This document shows, piece after piece, positions 34,896 to 46,988 of a stretch of 64,000 nucleotides of DNA. The notes beneath the pieces are model-generated. The model did not search any database and was not told the origin of the DNA. It worked only from the letters and a program-made list of their open reading frames with translations. The DNA comes from Trifolium pratense (lineage: Eukaryota; Streptophyta; Magnoliopsida; Fabales; Fabaceae), in the NCBI RefSeq assembly GCF_020283565.1, contig NC_060060.1, forward strand, positions 1,798,001 to 1,862,000. Reading direction: 5' to 3'. The first letter of the stretch is position 1; each line of letters starts with the position of its first letter. The translations under genes were made by a program, and so were the position numbers.

Positions 34896-37600
34896 GTATA
34901 AATCATTTGGAATTGCAAGTTTTCTTTTTCTTTTTTTTTTTTAATTTAGAACTTGTCTCACGTTTGATAATTATTTGAAATTTTTACCAATTAGAATTTG
35001 TTCCGTATAGATAGTTAATTTGAAATTAATATAAGTTAGAACTTATACCGTATAAAATAATATTTTATAAATTTTTATTAGTTATAACTTGTTTCGCATG
35101 TAATAATTATTTTGAATTTTTTATCAGTGATAAATTATTACGTATACGATAGTTAAAATTTATATATCCGTTGAAATTTATCCCATGTATAAATCAGTAG
35201 CATTATTTTTGTCCCACATATTTAATTTTTTTTGAATAGTAATATATTTAGGCTATGGTTTATTTTCTAAAAAATACTAAAATATATTTTTGTGCAACAT
35301 CATTATGAATTCAGGATCACACAAAGGTTGTAAATGTGACAAAGGCATAAACAAACAATTTTTTTCCTTTGTTACTCTCTTCCTATGTGAACCTTTTTGA
35401 CTTCTAAGATCTAAATTATGAGAATTACTTATTAATAACACATCAATTTTTATTAATTATTTATTAATTAGTACTTATACAGTACGTTACTTTTTAGAGA
35501 GAAGTGAAAATTTTCTTTTCTCACTTCTAATCATAATCTGTCACACGGTGATCTATACACTTAACCATTCACCACTATTTTCATTCTTTCTTTTTTTATG
35601 TAATGTGAAAAAATGTCTCCTTTCCCCAATCAACACACCACCACCTTTACCATTAAATTTCTCTTTTTTTCTTCTATTGAACCTACTTTGTCTTTTAGAT
35701 CTGAAATTTTGAGCCACAACTTTCTTTATTTCTCTCATTTTGATCTCAACTCACACAAGACTGCAACTTCCTCCAATTCTCCAATTTCAAGTACATAACC
35801 CACCTTCTCACACCGATTCCCCTCATCGAAGCTCATAAATTACCTTTTTTTTTACAGTAAGCTCATAAATTTCCTTGTTCCTCCAAGATCTAGTAAAAAC
35901 ACACCATTTTTCTAAACACAAAGCTCAGATCCAAACACGTACAATGATGACAACTTGTGCGATGAGAGACAAAGCTGGAAAAACAACAGCAGAATTAGAG
36001 GCAAAAGAAAAGATGAAAACAAAATCAGATATGTTTTGGATCTACTATTATTTCTTCTTACCGATAATTTTGTTTTATTCTACATTTATGAGTAAATTTG
36101 TTGTTAGTTTCATCTATTTTTTTGGATCTGAGAAAATTCATTTCTAAGAAAAAGCCACTTTTTTTGTTGTGTAATATTTATTTTTATTGAAATATTTTTA
36201 ATGTATTTTAATATTTATTTATTAAATTATTGTCCTCTAATTTAACTACTTTTATCACGTGCGCAAGCAAGTTGTACTATTTTACCGTGCATCTGAATCT
36301 GAATATTAATCATATTAAAATATGTAAAGTTCTCTTGAGACCCACAAAAATCAGTCTTCCAAAATTACTCATCCCTCAAAACTTAATTAAATTCATTATT
36401 ATTAATTTTTCACTATTCCAAAACTCTTCTCTTTTCCATGGTTTGTAATGTTTATGTTTTTTCTCATTATATTTTTTTTCTTTTTATTTGTAGATCTATA
36501 TATTTTTCACTCATCTTTTTTCTAAATATATACAGTATTTAATTTTAATCTGAAACTTGATAAAAGATGAAATTATGTTATAGAAAATGTTATAGAAAAT
36601 TGTACGATAAATAACATGAATGTTATATGATATACCTGTTTCTTCAAGTTCTTCCGCTTTTTCTGTGTTCTTTCTTAGTATGTGTTTTATTTCTCCGTTT
36701 TCTTTCTTTATTTTTCAACTTAACTCTTTTATGCATTCTGAAAAAGAGACACATAAGATAAAATTGTTAGTATGAGATCAATGTTGATTTTTAATATAAT
36801 TTTTCTAGATGTGATAAATAATAAAGAAACTCATCAAATTCAAATTCAAAGCTTACCCGTTGTTTTCCGCGTTATTAATTTCTCCTTCTAAAAAAGATAG
36901 AACGAAATTAATATAACATTATATTTTGGATTTTATGTTTTTGTATGAATCAGACAGATCTTACTCTCTAAAGGATGTTTAAAATCAAATAGTTCTTTGT
37001 TTTATTTTATAAAACATCATATTTTTTGTTTCATATTTCTGGAAATTGATCTTTGTTCCATAACAAAGTATTTTTTTTGGAGTCAAAGTAGAGAATATCT
37101 TTTATGAGTTGGGATGAAATAGAACAAAGATATAAAAAATGAATGAAGAAAGAATATAAAAAAGGATAGATGTATCTGGGATGTCTTCTTCTACTACTTT
37201 TTTTAGATCTCATAGATGAAAAGAAATAAAAAGAGAATAAGAAATAGCAAGTTATTCAACAATGTGTTCATGATCTTAAGATAAGAATACTATAACAAAA
37301 AAATAGTGATATATTGCAAAAATGAGTTTGATCTTCATACTTGAGTTTGATCTTCTTTTACTTAGTTGGATGCGATGAGTTCAAGAAAAAAAATCATTTA
37401 GTAAACATGATGTGAAAGAAAAAAAACATAATGAAGAAGAACAATGAGTATAGAAAAAAGAGTTTGATCTTCATACCTGTTTTCTTATTCTTGTTAGATA
37501 GAGATGAATGTCTTTTAATTTTTCTGCAAAACACAACAAAATAAAGTTATTATAGAATTGTAGTTAAAGATGAGGAGAGAAAGAAGAGAGAAGTGATGAG
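34896..37600. other. Non-coding interior of the candidate Helitron
   Basis: AT-rich sequence. Small open frames such as 35875-36147 (plus) show no domain, and no helicase or Rep motif is seen. Near 37650-37720 the word gaatttgaatttgaatg is repeated close to the proposed 5' end. Confidence 0.45.
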
Positions 37601-38031
37601 TTCAAATATGAGGATGAATATATTAATGAAATGTAAATTATAAAGTGTGGGAAATTTTGTGAATTTGAATTTGAATGGAAAGGGAGAATTTGAATTTGTG
37701 AATTTGAATTTGAATGAATAGAGGGAAAAATGTTTTGATGAAATCAGTTTTGTCTTTTACTTCACAAAAAGTTTGATTTGACATAAAGTTGATATTTCAT
37801 TTTCAATTGGTTTAGTTCAATTGCAACCATGGCTTGATGAATAGTTTGCTTTTCTCTCACAAACTTGGAATCTGGCTCAGTTAGTGAGCCATATGGCTCA
37901 GTTACACATCAATTTAGTTCAGTTAAAAGTTTTTTGGACAACAATTACCCTCAATAAGCCACTTGGCAATTTATGAAGCAAGGGCAAAACTGATTTTTCC
38001 ATAGTAATGAAATTTCTTATATTGTAATAGA

Positions 38032-40000
38032 TTAGCTATAAAGTGTCTAAAAAATTTATTCATAATAAAAAATCTCTTTTAAGATATTTTGTAACTAATA
38101 AACCATCATTTTAGAATAAAGAGAATCTCAAGTATTTGAACTCCACAATCTCTCATTTGGAAGCTTGCAATGCCTAGGTTTATACCTGTCATTTACTAAT
38201 ATTACCATCCTATAAAATTTTTTTAGAGGCCCTTATTTTAATGAGGCCTTATGTCATCGCACATGTGGTACATGAGGAAAAGACGCCCCCACTATTACAT
38301 AAATATCATAAATGAAATAAGGATACTAATAATTGACTAAATTATTTACACAAAAAACCAATGAGATTTCGCAAACATGGTACACAAATGCATAATTTCT
38401 TTTATTTAAAATTTGATAAACATGATGCGGTAGATGAAAAAGATGTGTATTGTTCATATAAAATAAACCATAGTCTATATATGTACCCAAAAAATAAAAA
38501 TAAACCATAGTCTTGAACTTTTTTTTTTTTATTTTTATATATTACCATAGTCTTGAACTTTGATGCATAAGTTCAATCCCTACTGCCGAAATTTAGAAAC
38601 TCGTTGATGTCCTTTGAACTTGAAGTGATGATGTAGCAAAGTGGGAAGACTTATGTCAACAAAAGATCGATTTTTTGGTTTCCTTTGGAATTAAAGCAGT
38701 GGATGTTGAATTTTGATTCTCTTTAATTTTTTCTCTCATATTATCTCCCGTTTTCTTAATTAAATGGTTGGTAAATCACAAAGACCAAAAAATAAACACA
38801 CTTAAGAAGAGAGTAAAGAAATGTGAATGAATGACTAAGATTACTATAACATAATCAACACGCGAGAAAAATTGGAGAAGATTCAAATAAGTGGATGCTA
38901 GTGTAAAATAACATTACGGTGACAATACATATTTATTAATCTCATATAATTTTATCAAATTAACATTTGTCAAGTACTAATAACCTTTTTTTTTGAAACG
39001 ACAAAACAAAGAAATTATATTAATGAGGAACATGAAAATAGTATAAGAGGTACTCTATATACCAAAGAAGGATAAGGAGAAGAGGTATTGACCTTTAAAT
39101 GTTTTTATCCACTAGTGTAAAATAGTACAAGAAGTACTTACCTTAAAATGTTTGAGTAAATAGCCAAATACCCACCCTGAAATTGCAACAATCATCGAGT
39201 ACCCCATTGAAATTTTAGAAATGTCTAACACCCCTTGAAATTATGTTGCTTCTGTCAAATTATTCATACCTCTCATTTACTTCGTCAATGGTGATGACGA
39301 AATTGTTAACTGTATACGTGACACTTGTCAACGCGACCTCACATCACAGGGGGTAATTGACTAAAATTTATAAAATCAGGGGGTACCTGACTGAAATTTA
39401 TAATCTAAGAGATCCAAATGAAACAATATTTTTTTCAAACAACCTAATTGAAACCTAAAAGTAACTCAAATGATCAAAAGTTTAATTTAGCCAAAGAAAA
39501 CACAACCAAACCTTATATGTACAATTTACATTTCTCTTCTCAAAAAATGTTTAGCTTCTGTAAAAAAGAAGGAAATGGCTAGCTTAAATTTAAAAATGGT
39601 TAAAAGATAAGGGGGCATATTTATTGGTAGACAAATATACATTCACCCAAAAAATTAGATCAGATGACACAAATTTTTTATGACTTAACCAAAGTTTCTA
39701 GTTTAAATTTGAACTTGGATATTAACGTTAAAACTTTTAGGGATAATTTTTAGCTCATTTGAGTCGATAATATTCATACGATTACTTTTTTTTTGTTCAC
39801 CCTCTGCTTTCTAAGAGAAGAGAGTCCCAGTAATCCAGAGTTAGGCCTCGAGGAAGCTAAAGTCTTGTCAAGAATTATTCCCACAAGGAATCAAATTCAG
39901 ATTCCCCCAAACAATTTATCTTAGGAGTAACTCAATTTATTGGTTCGAAAAATTACTATATTCAATTGCGCGTGGAGATACAGGTTGGTATAACAAAAAT
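38032..40000. other. Intergenic spacer
   Basis: No gene or bounded element identified over about 2 kb. A duplicated word ataaaccatagtct occurs at about 38463 and 38502, and accccattgaaatttt-like text near 39200 resembles common legume repeats. Confidence 0.4.
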
Positions 40001-40056
40001 AGAGACAAATATACACCCCCACCACTCACACAAATTCTCATTAATCTCTATATAAA

Positions 40057-40173
40057 TGGGCCTCTAATTTGAAATCAAGCTAAAAAATGAAACAAATGTT
40101 GAAGCCCAATTAAAAAATCCACCGCAAAAAAAAAAAAACCCAAAACCCTAATTCGACACTGTTGTTTATATAC
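40057..40173 (+). promoter_or_regulatory. eL30 promoter: site II motifs, telo-box and TATA
   Basis: Upstream of the eL30 gene are TGGGCC (40057-40062), AGCCCA, the inverse of TGGGCT (40103-40108), the telo-box AAACCCTAA (40143-40151), and a TATA-like TTTATATAC (40165-40173) about 90 bp before the ATG. In plants, site II plus telo-box promoters mark ribosomal protein genes expressed in dividing cells. The transcription start is inferred near 40200. Confidence 0.75.
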
Positions 40174-40258
40174 ATTTTCCTCTTCGCAAAATTTAGGGCT
40201 TCTTGTTGAAATTCAGAAATCATCTCTCCCTAGTCGCAACCCTAACTTCATCTCAACC

Positions 40259-42143
40259 ATGGTTGCCGCAAAGAAAACCGTACTCATTCTCTCACTCTCA
40301 CTCTCACTCGATTCATCTTAATGGTTTCATTGTTTCTGTTAATTTTTGTTTTGATTTGGAATTGTGATTTTGATTTTGCAGAAGAAGACCCATGAGTCTA
40401 TTAACAACAGACTCGCTCTTGTGATGAAGAGTGGGAAGTATACTTTGGGGTATAAAACTGTTCTCAAATCTCTCAGAAGCTCCAAAGGTTGGATTTTTAT
40501 CGATCTGATTTGATTAGTACCGTTTGTTTTGTTTTTTCAGCTCGATTGAATTCATGGGTTGTTTTTGAATTTGTGTTTTTTATGTATTGATTTGAGGAAA
40601 ATGAATTTTAATGGTTTTTGTTTGGATTTGGGTTACTGAATCTGGCTGTTAATTTGATTTTTCTCAAGTGTTTTAGGAAAATGACTTTTGTAGTTTGTTG
40701 AGATTTTTTTAGAATGAGGACTGTTTTTGGTTTGGGAAATATGGTTTTTACATGATTAAATTTGATGGAGAAATGTGGTGACTGGTATTTTGTTCCATAT
40801 GTTGTAAATTGAAATCGAAATGTTGTTGGAGTTCATCACTATGATTTCAAAATGTGGTGAACCATTAGTATATGTTGGAGATTAGATTTCCCAATATTAT
40901 AATATGTTCTTTTTTTTTTTATTAACTATTGTATGTCCATTTTGTTTGTGTCTTGTGACTAATGAGTGCTTTTCTAATCCCATTGATTATCATTGTGAAT
41001 GCTTATTTTGCTTGTTGTAAACATTCTTCGATTGTTTGCAGGAAAATTGATTATCATTGCTAACAATTGCCCACCATTGAGGAAGTCCGAAATTGAATAC
41101 TATGCTATGTTGGCTAAGGTTGGAGTTCATCACTACAACGGAAGTAAGTCCTCAATCTTATCTCTGTCATTTTAAAATTTTATCTGATGAACTTTAAGTG
41201 AAATGTTCTATAGTTTAGTCTACCCTGCCGTCGTCACTCAACTTACTAGCTCATTTTTTAGCATATTTCTTTTCAATTGATCTGTGTAGTCTTTGGCAAA
41301 TTTACATGTTTGTGAGGCTAGCTTTATTATCGTCAATGCAACTTTATAATCCTATTGTACCATCGAATTGGTTGGTCTGAAGCGGCTTTGTGATTTCTTT
41401 TGCGTAGTAGGTTAAATGGCCTCATGTATAGCTGTCATTGAATTTTCAATAGTGATAGCTTGCCTAGATAATTGTTTGATTAAATGTCATTAGTAGATGA
41501 TAGAAGTAATTTTTTTTTAATGGTTTACTACCCAAACCCCTCACAACTAGACCACACCTAGTGGCTTTATGTAAAAAAAAAATCTAATTTTTTAATTTGC
41601 GTTACCAATAAGTATTATCCTGCTCTACTGAAATTTTTAGCCTTTAAAATTTCTGTTATTTGCCGCTACTCAGTTTTGACTTGAATTTTCAGTCAGTGGG
41701 GTCTTATATAGATTTTTCTTTCCTATATGAAGTGCATTATGTTTCGAGATCTTGGGATATTCCTTTTGGCTAATAATAAAATGTTCACAACAGTTTTGAA
41801 GATTTCACTTGATTAGTTAAGCTGTAATTGCAAATTTGATATTTCTATAATTGCATTTTTTTTATGGTATTGATTGTTATCATTGATGCCTTTGTTGCTG
41901 TTTTATATAAAACACAATTATGTTCTAAGCAACGTTTTCTTCCTTATAGACAATGTGGATCTCGGCACTGCTTGCGGAAAGTACTACAGAGTGTGCTGTC
42001 TCAGTATCATCGATCCTGGTATGATATTATAATATTATTACTCTAGCATTAGTAATGAATTTATGTTTTTCATTTTTTGAATTTTTTTTAATCTGTTTTC
42101 AGGTGATTCTGATATCATCAAGAGCATACCTGGCGAGCAGTAG
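40259..42143 (+). CDS. RPL30: 60S ribosomal protein L30 (eL30), 5 exons, 112 aa
   Basis: Exons deduced: 40259-40279, 40382-40487, 41042-41143, 41950-42018, 42103-42143, all with GT-AG junctions. They join in frame to 112 residues, exactly the plant eL30 length. The protein starts [20 protein letters not shown] and ends [37 protein letters not shown] and [20 protein letters not shown] are hallmark segments of the L7Ae/L30e fold. Known role: component of the large cytosolic ribosomal subunit, binding rRNA kink-turns near the subunit interface. The first intron lies seven codons in, usual for this family. The introns show it is not a processed copy, and the reading frame is undamaged. Confidence 0.97.
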
Positions 42144-43417
42144 AGTTGTTGTATCAAGTTCTCGATTTTGGCCACTTTTTCTATCAAAACTGGTTTTATG
42201 TTTGCTTGTTTTTTGCTGATTAAGACATTGTTAGAAGAATATTTATGTAGACTTCTGGATGTATTTCGGTATTTGAGTATTAATCGACTGCAAATTTTTT
42301 TCTTAAAACTAGTTTTGATGGTCCGTATTAAATTAGTTGGTTTGTCAAATGCCATTGCTTTCCCAAATATTGATTGGAAAGAGAAGTGAGAAGTTGTTTT
42401 TGTTTCAGTTTTCAGTCCGTGTTCGATCAAAATGAATGGCTGAAATTCATTCACTTTGTAAAATTGAGTTGAAATATGAACTGTTCGATATTAAATTAAC
42501 AATAACTGCCAAAATCCTATAGTAGTCAATCTCAATCTGAGACATACACCCACAATTGAGAATACGCTGCTTCATTTTCTTAAATTTGACCAAAATATCA
42601 TTTTCTTTTTTTTCTCATCCTACCTTTTTATGTTTCATAATCTAAACTCTGGAATTTACACACTGCACACTAACCATTTATGATATATACAGTTTTGTTA
42701 AAGATGAAAAAGTTTTTGAAAATTGCTCTTTAGCCCCCCCCCCCCCCCTATATTACCTCAGGCCCCCCAAACTGACCAAATTACCCTCCAGAACACTTCG
42801 GAATGCAGTTTTTTTTTTTTTTTTTTTGAAAACTTGGTTTCCGGTCTTCGGAATGCAGTATTATCTTTGGAGCACAACCATAGCCACAAACTAACATCAA
42901 AGCATTCACTAAAATTTCACAAAGAATGATGTTGTATGTGAAAAAACTCTTTCCTGCGTTTTTGCGTTCCAAACCCTTCACTATTTCTGTGTTGTTTATG
43001 CTTTCCTGCAATTTTGTTCTTAAAATGTTGTTTCAGATCCTGCGATCCGAACCTGTCCGTTTTCGGATCCTAGATTCCAAATGGATTTGATCATGGCCAT
43101 TAGGCTGCAGAAACAAGAGTTCTTACAAGTGAAAATGGATTTGTGAAAATGAAACAAGTTTTGAAGGGATTTTTGGGTAAGAAACACGTTTTGGTTGCTT
43201 TGAGAGCTCAAAGTAATGTGATATTGTGAAGTACTTTCAATCAACTTATACAAATTTGCCAATTTGCTGCACTCCAATCTTCTATGTATCTACCAATACC
43301 ATGAATATATATGTACCTTTTTTTCTAAAACAACCAAATCCTTCTTTAGTTTAGAAATTGTTGTGTTCTTCCTCCGTATAATGTCTTCTAGTTCTGCAAC
43401 CATCTGTTTTAAATAGT
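42144..43417. other. eL30 3' flank and spacer
   Basis: This includes the eL30 3' UTR. A poly-C run (42735-42749) and a poly-T run (42811-42828) are notable. Words with ttcggaatgcag repeat near 42799 and 42848. No gene is supported. Confidence 0.5.
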
Positions 43418-43433
43418 AAAAATGATAACCGGA

Positions 43434-43654
43434 AACCCACTCGGGGTTGGTCTAGTGGTGTTGGCTTGGGTCCTTGGAATATGCTCATCTCAAGATCTCA
43501 AGTTCGATTCCTCCTGGTGCCAATTTCGGTGAGCTAAGTCCATACAAAGAAAAAAACTTTGGCTTTAAATGGGGCCCCCGCAAGTGGGCGATAGGATTGG
43601 TCCCCTTGGATTAGTCGGTCCTAGGGCTGAATATCAAGTTCTCAAAAAAAAATA
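43434..43654 (+). mobile_element. tRNA-derived SINE with target duplication
   Basis: The head has A box ttggtctagtggtg and B box agttcgattcc, with a body ending in an A-rich tail. A 16-bp target duplication aaaaatgataac(c/t)gga lies at 43418-43433 and 43655-43670 with one mismatch. It encodes no protein; mobility would depend on LINE machinery. Confidence 0.88.
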
Positions 43655-43670
43655 AAAAATGATAACTGGA

Positions 43671-46600
43671 TTATTAAAAGGGAAAAACAAGTTTCCCTTT
43701 CCAACTTCCTTTATTCAATTCCTTCACCATGAATTGAATTCATGGAACACATATTTATGTTAGCGCAACAATCGGGGAGGGTCGAGTGAGGAGCATTCAC
43801 TTTTGTAGCACTTGTTCTTTTGAGCAACACACCTTTGTGGGAGACACACCACTTGTTCACCCAAAACCTTAAGGTAATAGGTGAGTGGGTTATCCCACTT
43901 ATAAATCTCAAGTCACCACATTCCTATCCAATGTAAGACTATTTCCACAAACTCACACTTGCTATATTTTCAACAATTTATCCTTCGAATTTGGTGGTTG
44001 TGTTTGATAATAGTATTGTGATGATGCTTCCATATATAGAGAGAGATTTATTCTATTTTGAATAGACACAAATGATATAATGATGAAAATTGAAAATTCT
44101 CTTACAAGAACACAAATGATATAATGACGAAAATTCTCTGCAACTTCTGCTCCCTTTCGTTTGGTTAAACTACAACTTCAGACGTATATTGCATTTCAGC
44201 TTGTATCTATTACAACAGAACTGCTAATAGTTTTAGAACTTTCTAGTGAAAGCCATTGAACTGCATTTTGCATTAACATGTTGTTTGTTGCTAATCAGAA
44301 CTAACATCAATGAAAATACATTGAACTGCAAAATTTCCAAAACGAATGACCATTTCCGAAAGCAAATTCCGAAATCTGCTAAAAAATGTGCATTCCGGAA
44401 CACAAATTCCAAAATCAAGGGGAAAAAAGTGAATTTCGGAATGTACAATCTGAACTTAAGCGTTTTCAGAATTTAAATTCCGAACCTAAATGACTTTCGG
44501 ATTGTATAATCCAAACGTCTCTAATCCCAAATTTAGAGATATTTTTAGATTTTTGGGGAGGATTGGAGGCAACAAAGGAGGCTAAAGAGTAAATTTATAG
44601 TATTTTTATCTTGTAGAGTCTAGATGCACTAATTTCTTACCGTTCTTAGTTAACACCTTCGTGTATCAGCCTCTACAAGATAAACTAAGGCATTTTAATC
44701 ATTGCTGATTAATTAACAAACAATTGATCCCATAGATTTACTTTTGTCATCCTATCTATTTATCAAAATGCCCCTTTTCGTTAGTTAAGTAGCGGACACT
44801 CCCAAAAATACCCTACCACCCTACCTTTATAACGTCAACTACTTATGTAGCGGATGCTATTTTTCTAAAAATTCTCATCTTTATAACGTCCGCTACTTAA
44901 GTAGCGGATAATATTTTTCTAAAAATTCGTATCTTTATAATGTCCGCTACATAAAAATTCTCGACCTCTTGATATTATGCATGTTGATTTAATCAAGTGA
45001 TGCATTTTTTACTTCATAAAATAAATTGCTCATCTGAGTCTAAAGAGTCCAACAATTTTTATGGAAAACACTATGTCTTACTCTCATGTAGAATAGCAAT
45101 AAAACTTAAAAAGTTTCTGCAAGAATGACTTAGACCCAACTAAAAAAACTCAAATTATAAAGAGCAACACTTACACTCTTTTAAGGATGAGCTTATAAAT
45201 ATAAAAAACTCTTAATTTTACATTACTTTTTATTCAAAACAAATAATGTAAAATTGTTGTTAAAGAAATATAATTCCCTTCCATACAATTTTCATTTTTA
45301 GAAAATAAACAATTGTGCATATCATTATTATCCCCTATTTTATTAACCAATTATCCCAACTAAGTTTGAGGTACTTAAGAATGCAACGTGTCAGTGAGAG
45401 TATCAATAAGTGGGTCCATCTAAATCCTATTAGTCTCACTTATTGGTTCTTCAAGTTTACATATCTCTTGTTACAAACCATGAATGGCTAAACAAAGATA
45501 AGGGAAATTGACCATGGAATAAGCTGTCACTATAGTTCACTATATTAGGACATACTTATTTATGCAGCTATTTGATCTTTTTTAGATATATTAATAACAT
45601 AATTAGCAACACTGATATTATTAAGTTGAACATTTTTATTTGAGTTCGAATCTGAAATATTTTAGTTGTGTATGTGAGTTTTAGGTTGTAAATTTCACCT
45701 TGTTTGCATAACCGTAAAAAGAAAAAGTTATAATTAATATGTGCATTCGGTGATAATGAAAATTAGTTTAGTTGGTAAGAAATTCATTAATATTCAATGA
45801 TGTTTGAGCTTGAGGTCAATCCTAACTTTAGTGAGCTTATAAGACTCAACTCATCTAAGCTATTTTTATAAAAAGAAAAATGTGTATATTTGGTACGCGA
45901 CTTTACAAAATTTTCCTTTATTATGTATATTATATATGTGTCTAACATTAATCTACTAAATAAAAAATATATTTTAAATGTACGATATAATAATAACTGC
46001 GCAAAATCAAAAAAAAAAAAACGAATGATCCGAATTTCAAACACAATATTTTAAATTTATAAAAATTAAATTTTACATTAAAATTTAGCCCGTTAAATCT
46101 TGATCGGACGATCTAGATGTTCAACACCACACAAAATCCAAATTCCAAAAAAAAAAGTTTTCCAAAGGGCTTATAAGAGGTAGCATCAATCAACCATCCC
46201 CAAACATTAAACATTGATTCTATTAATAATTAATGCAAGTACCAAGTAACAGTTATCTTAAGCTTCATTTGAGAATCTGAAGCTCATTCAGATAAGTGAG
46301 TGATAGTAACCAAACAAACTTGCAGAGGTAGGTCCAATATTGTACTTTGTTTCTCAATTTCTTGGTTTTGTCATTGTTGTACTTTGGAATTTTCAGAAAG
46401 TATCTTCTTCTTCTTCTTCTTCTTTTTTTTTTTTTTTTAATATTGTGTTCTTTATTTTTCATGTGTTTATATCTTCACTAATGTTTCAAACAATATAAAC
46501 ATGGCCTTTTATGGAAATTTTGTTCTGTTTAGGTTCCAATTGTTATGTTTCTGTTAACTAGAATTAAAAAAGGTTAATATTTTTGTTAACAGTTAAATTT

Positions 46601-46980
46601 GTTAGTTTTCAAACAATAATAACAAAGACATTAAGATAATCTTGTGCTGTTCTTTCGGAACAGAACATAAATTCTAGTGCAAATTTTGAAACATAATTAT
46701 GCAGAAACTTAGATAATTAATCTAAGCTTGTGTTGCAGCTCTTGAATTAGGAAATGAATAGTGTAAGTTTTTTCCCTAGTAGTAATCGAACTCGTGTAGT
46801 TTACAACACTCACACACTCTATAGTCGATAATATAAATAGCTCGAACAAATCAATTGTTGATATTAACTATTAAGTTTACGTTTTCAAAGCTTGATGGCT
46901 ATATACACTAATTGGTCGAAATCAATTGTCGAAATTTATTTCTTTAGATGCTTCTAACGCTTTTTTCTTTTCCTTTCTTC
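43671..46980. other. Intergenic spacer with small repeats
   Basis: No gene is supported over about 3.3 kb. It holds attccgaa-type words in both orientations (44350-44520), three copies of a roughly 65-bp unit containing tataacgtc(c/a)(g/a)ctac and agtagcggat (44780-44955), a degenerate SINE-like segment near 45615-45720, and a polypyrimidine (CTT)n/T tract (46405-46438). The right end contains the 5' UTR region of the rhomboid-like gene. Confidence 0.45.
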
Positions 46981-46988
46981 AGATTTTC

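Larger units (their letters stand above)
30581..38031 (-). mobile_element. Candidate large Helitron (7.45 kb)
   Basis: The 3' end is clear. On the minus strand a 9-bp-arm hairpin gacccgtgc-gata-gcacgggtc (30590-30611) is followed by tattaCTAG ending at 30581 and a T. The matching 5' end is proposed at 38031, where the minus strand reads A then TCTATTACAATATAAG, consistent with the 5' TC rule. Inside are the minisatellite, a nested Harbinger-like insertion, a B3-like gene fragment and AT-rich sequence. No RepHel helicase is visible, so it would be non-autonomous. The 5' end is the weaker boundary. Confidence 0.55.

Noticed and set aside
35875..36147. 90-codon frame in the candidate Helitron
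   Set aside because: No similarity recognised and strongly AT-driven composition in the second half.
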